NCBI RefSeq assembly: GCF_004341885.1
Contig: NZ_SLVX01000001.1
Coordinates: 62,001 to 126,000, forward strand
From: Shinella granuli
GTDB taxonomy: Bacteria > Pseudomonadota > Alphaproteobacteria > Rhizobiales > Rhizobiaceae
Length of the DNA stretch: 64,000 nucleotides
Direction of reading: 5' to 3'
Part shown: positions 62,829 to 64,000 of the stretch, piece after piece
Position numbering within the stretch: position 1 is the stretch's first letter
Layout of the letters: every line of letters begins with the position of its first letter
Made by a program: the position numbers and the translations under genes
Notes under the pieces: generated by a model
The model's database searches: none
What the model was told of the DNA's origin: nothing
What the model saw: the letters and a program-made list of their open reading frames with translations, nothing else

Positions 62829-63069
62829 GCGGCCTCGCCTACAGCAATTCCGGCCAAGGTGCGAAGCGGTTTTGTCTTAAAAATTGCGGAAAGACAAAAA
62901 GATGGTGTCGCCCCGCCTTTCGGCGAAAAGCGGCAAGGTGCCATCGCGGATGTGGCGGGAGGGCAACAGAATTGGCCGGAAAGACGAAATTGCGACAAAG
63001 CGGCTGGCAAATTGCGTCTTTCCGGGTTAACCAAGGCGCATCTTCAACACGAGAAAAGGGAGGATCATT

Positions 63070-63126
63070 ATGGATACCATCTATCGACCACGCCTCCCGG
63101 CTGGATTGACGCCTCTTCTCGCGTAG
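63070..63126 (+). CDS. 18-residue leader ORF before the ABC exporter
   Basis: MDTIYRPRLPAGLTPLLA is preceded by AAAGGGAGG at optimum spacing, one of the best ribosome sites in the window, which makes chance unlikely. It has three Pro residues (7, 10, 15) and a Leu-Leu end. It is followed by a 153-base C-rich, G-poor leader before the exporter start, the sort of RNA favoured by Rho. Confidence 0.55.
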   Translation: MDTIYRPRLPAGLTPLLA

Positions 63127-63279
63127 GCGTTTCGCCACCAAATTCCCATCGTCTCTTCATTTTACTTCGTCGTGTGACGCTTTTCGTCGCCCCACGGCAA
63201 TCCTACCGGAACCCCGTTCCCGACCGCGCCCGTTTTGCGCCGTCCGTGCCGGTTCCGTCTTTCTATTACGGAGAAAGCC
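63127..63279 (+). promoter_or_regulatory. C-rich transcribed leader between leader ORF and ABC exporter
   Basis: The 153 bases hold long C/T stretches and few runs of G (for example CCCGTTCCCGACCGCGCCCG and CCGGTTCCGTCTTTC). No clean terminator is present. It may be a rut-like region controlled by translation of the leader ORF. GGAGAAAG just before 63280 is the exporter's ribosome site. Confidence 0.4.
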
Positions 63280-64000
63280 ATGTTCGGCTGGTTCGAAAGA
63301 CGTTTGAATCCCTATCCTTCCGAGGCGCCCTCGCTGCCTCCGAAGGGCCTTTTCGCCTTCCTGTGGCATTATACGCGCCCGGCCGCGCCTTGGCTGGCGC
63401 TGCTCGGCTTCTGCTCCATGCTGCTCGGGATTGCGGAAGTCGTGCTGTTCCAGTTCCTCGGCAACATCATCGACTGGCTGTCCAACAGCGATCCGAACAC
63501 GTTCCTTGCCCGCGAGGGCGGCACGCTGATCTGGATGGCGGTGCTGCTGCTTATCGTCATTCCGGGTTTCGGCGCGCTGCACACGCTGACCATGCACCAG
63601 GCGCTCGCGGGCAATTTCCCGATGATCGCCCGCTGGCAGATGCATCGCTACCTGATCCGCCAGAGCATGACCTTCTTCTCCAACGAGTTCGCCGGCCGCG
63701 TCTCGACGAAGGTCATGCAGACCTCGCTTGCCGTGCGCGAGACGGTGATGAAGATCATCGACGTCTTCATCTATGTGGTGAGCTACTTCATCTCGATGAT
63801 CGCGGTCATCGCCTCGGCGGACCTGCGCCTCGTCGTGCCGCTGCTCGTATGGTTCGTCATCTATGTCTGCATCCTGCGCCACTTCGTGCCGAAGCTCATG
63901 GTGATCTCCCGCGAGCAGGCCGATGCGCGCTCGATGATGACGGGCCGGATCGTCGACAGCTACACCAACATCGCGACGGTAAAACTGTTCTCGCATGCCG
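63280..64000 (+). CDS. ABC transporter, fused permease-ATPase exporter (5' part)
   Basis: Only the first 240 residues lie in the window. They form an ABC exporter transmembrane domain: MFGWFERRLNPYPSEAP, then membrane segments (PWLALLGFCSMLLGIAEVVLF, LIWMAVLLLIVIPGFGALHTL), FFSNEFAGRVSTKVMQTSLAVRETV typical of type IV exporters (quoted in short as FFSNEFAGRVSTKVMQ), and IDVFIYVVSYFISMIAVI. The nucleotide-binding domain would follow beyond 64000. Family is a multidrug- or lipid-type half transporter; substrate unknown. It is preceded by a leader ORF. Confidence 0.88.
   Translation, partial: MFGWFERRLNPYPSEAPSLPPKGLFAFLWHYTRPAAPWLALLGFCSMLLGIAEVVLFQFLGNIIDWLSNSDPNTFLAREGGTLIWMAVLLLIVIPGFGALHTLTMHQALAGNFPMIARWQMHRYLIRQSMTFFSNEFAGRVSTKVMQTSLAVRETVMKIIDVFIYVVSYFISMIAVIASADLRLVVPLLVWFVIYVCILRHFVPKLMVISREQADARSMMTGRIVDSYTNIATVKLFSHA

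Overview
The window is a GC-rich, gene-dense stretch of an alphaproteobacterial chromosome, most likely Rhizobiaceae (Rhizobium, Sinorhizobium/Ensifer, Shinella or Agrobacterium; the genus cannot be fixed from the sequence alone). The signs are a fused trpE(G) preceded by a Trp-rich leader peptide, a NolR-like ArsR regulator, a choXWV choline transporter whose binding protein has all four choline-box aromatics at the positions known from Sinorhizobium ChoX, a class II leuA, and four copies of a RIME-like intergenic palindromic repeat. No rRNA, tRNA, CRISPR, phage or insertion sequence was recognised. The only signs of possible acquisition are a small RelE/ParE-type toxin-antitoxin pair and a DUF559 gene abutting a repeat.

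Layout. 1-4.3 kb: end of an unknown gene, a polysaccharide deacetylase, NnrU, a YfgM-like TPR protein and der. 4.3-15.4 kb: sugar and nitrogen catabolism (KDG kinase, Ldh-type dehydrogenase, GH13 glucosidase, adenine deaminase, aldose epimerase, omega-transaminase), the TA pair, the NolR-like regulator and a HugZ-type protein. 15.4-18.5 kb: choXWV. 18.7-19.7 kb: thymidine kinase and a cytochrome c. 19.9-27.4 kb: a co-directional cluster of uncharacterised genes (coiled-coil protein, unknown protein, unusual AAA+ ATPase, unknown protein, DUF2333 membrane protein) threaded with two inverted RIME-like repeats and a DUF559 gene. This is the best candidate for an undescribed system. 27.6-31.2 kb: formate-THF ligase, repeats, DUF1993 and an extensin-like protein lacking a normal start codon. 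31.4-35.3 kb: trpL-trpE(G), a cation efflux protein and queF. 35.4-39 kb: HupE, a ClpP paralogue, and leuA with a previously unannotated Leu-rich leader.

39-45.3 kb: ECF sigma/anti-sigma pair, TPR protein, phosphoesterase, Nudix, glutathionyl-hydroquinone reductase-like GST, a GNAT with two tiny upstream ORFs, and a glyoxalase-fold protein. 45.5-52.3 kb: a four-gene MoxR-DUF58-BatA/DUF4159-vWA operon, facing away from the tightly coupled DUF1285-CoA pyrophosphatase-CCA transferase operon. 55-59.9 kb: small conserved proteins, hemF, a LysR/tautomerase divergent pair and a CorC-type membrane protein. 60-62.3 kb: soxR divergent from a flavin reductase-MFS operon, with a complete SoxR promoter. 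62.4-64 kb: trmL, then an ABC exporter (cut by the window end) behind a well-formed leader ORF.

A theme of the window is leader-peptide control: trpL and leuL are clear, and two further upstream ORFs (44.1 and 63.1 kb) look functional. Start sites were chosen by eye from Shine-Dalgarno spacing and family alignment in memory; all functional names are by recognition of motifs, not by database search.
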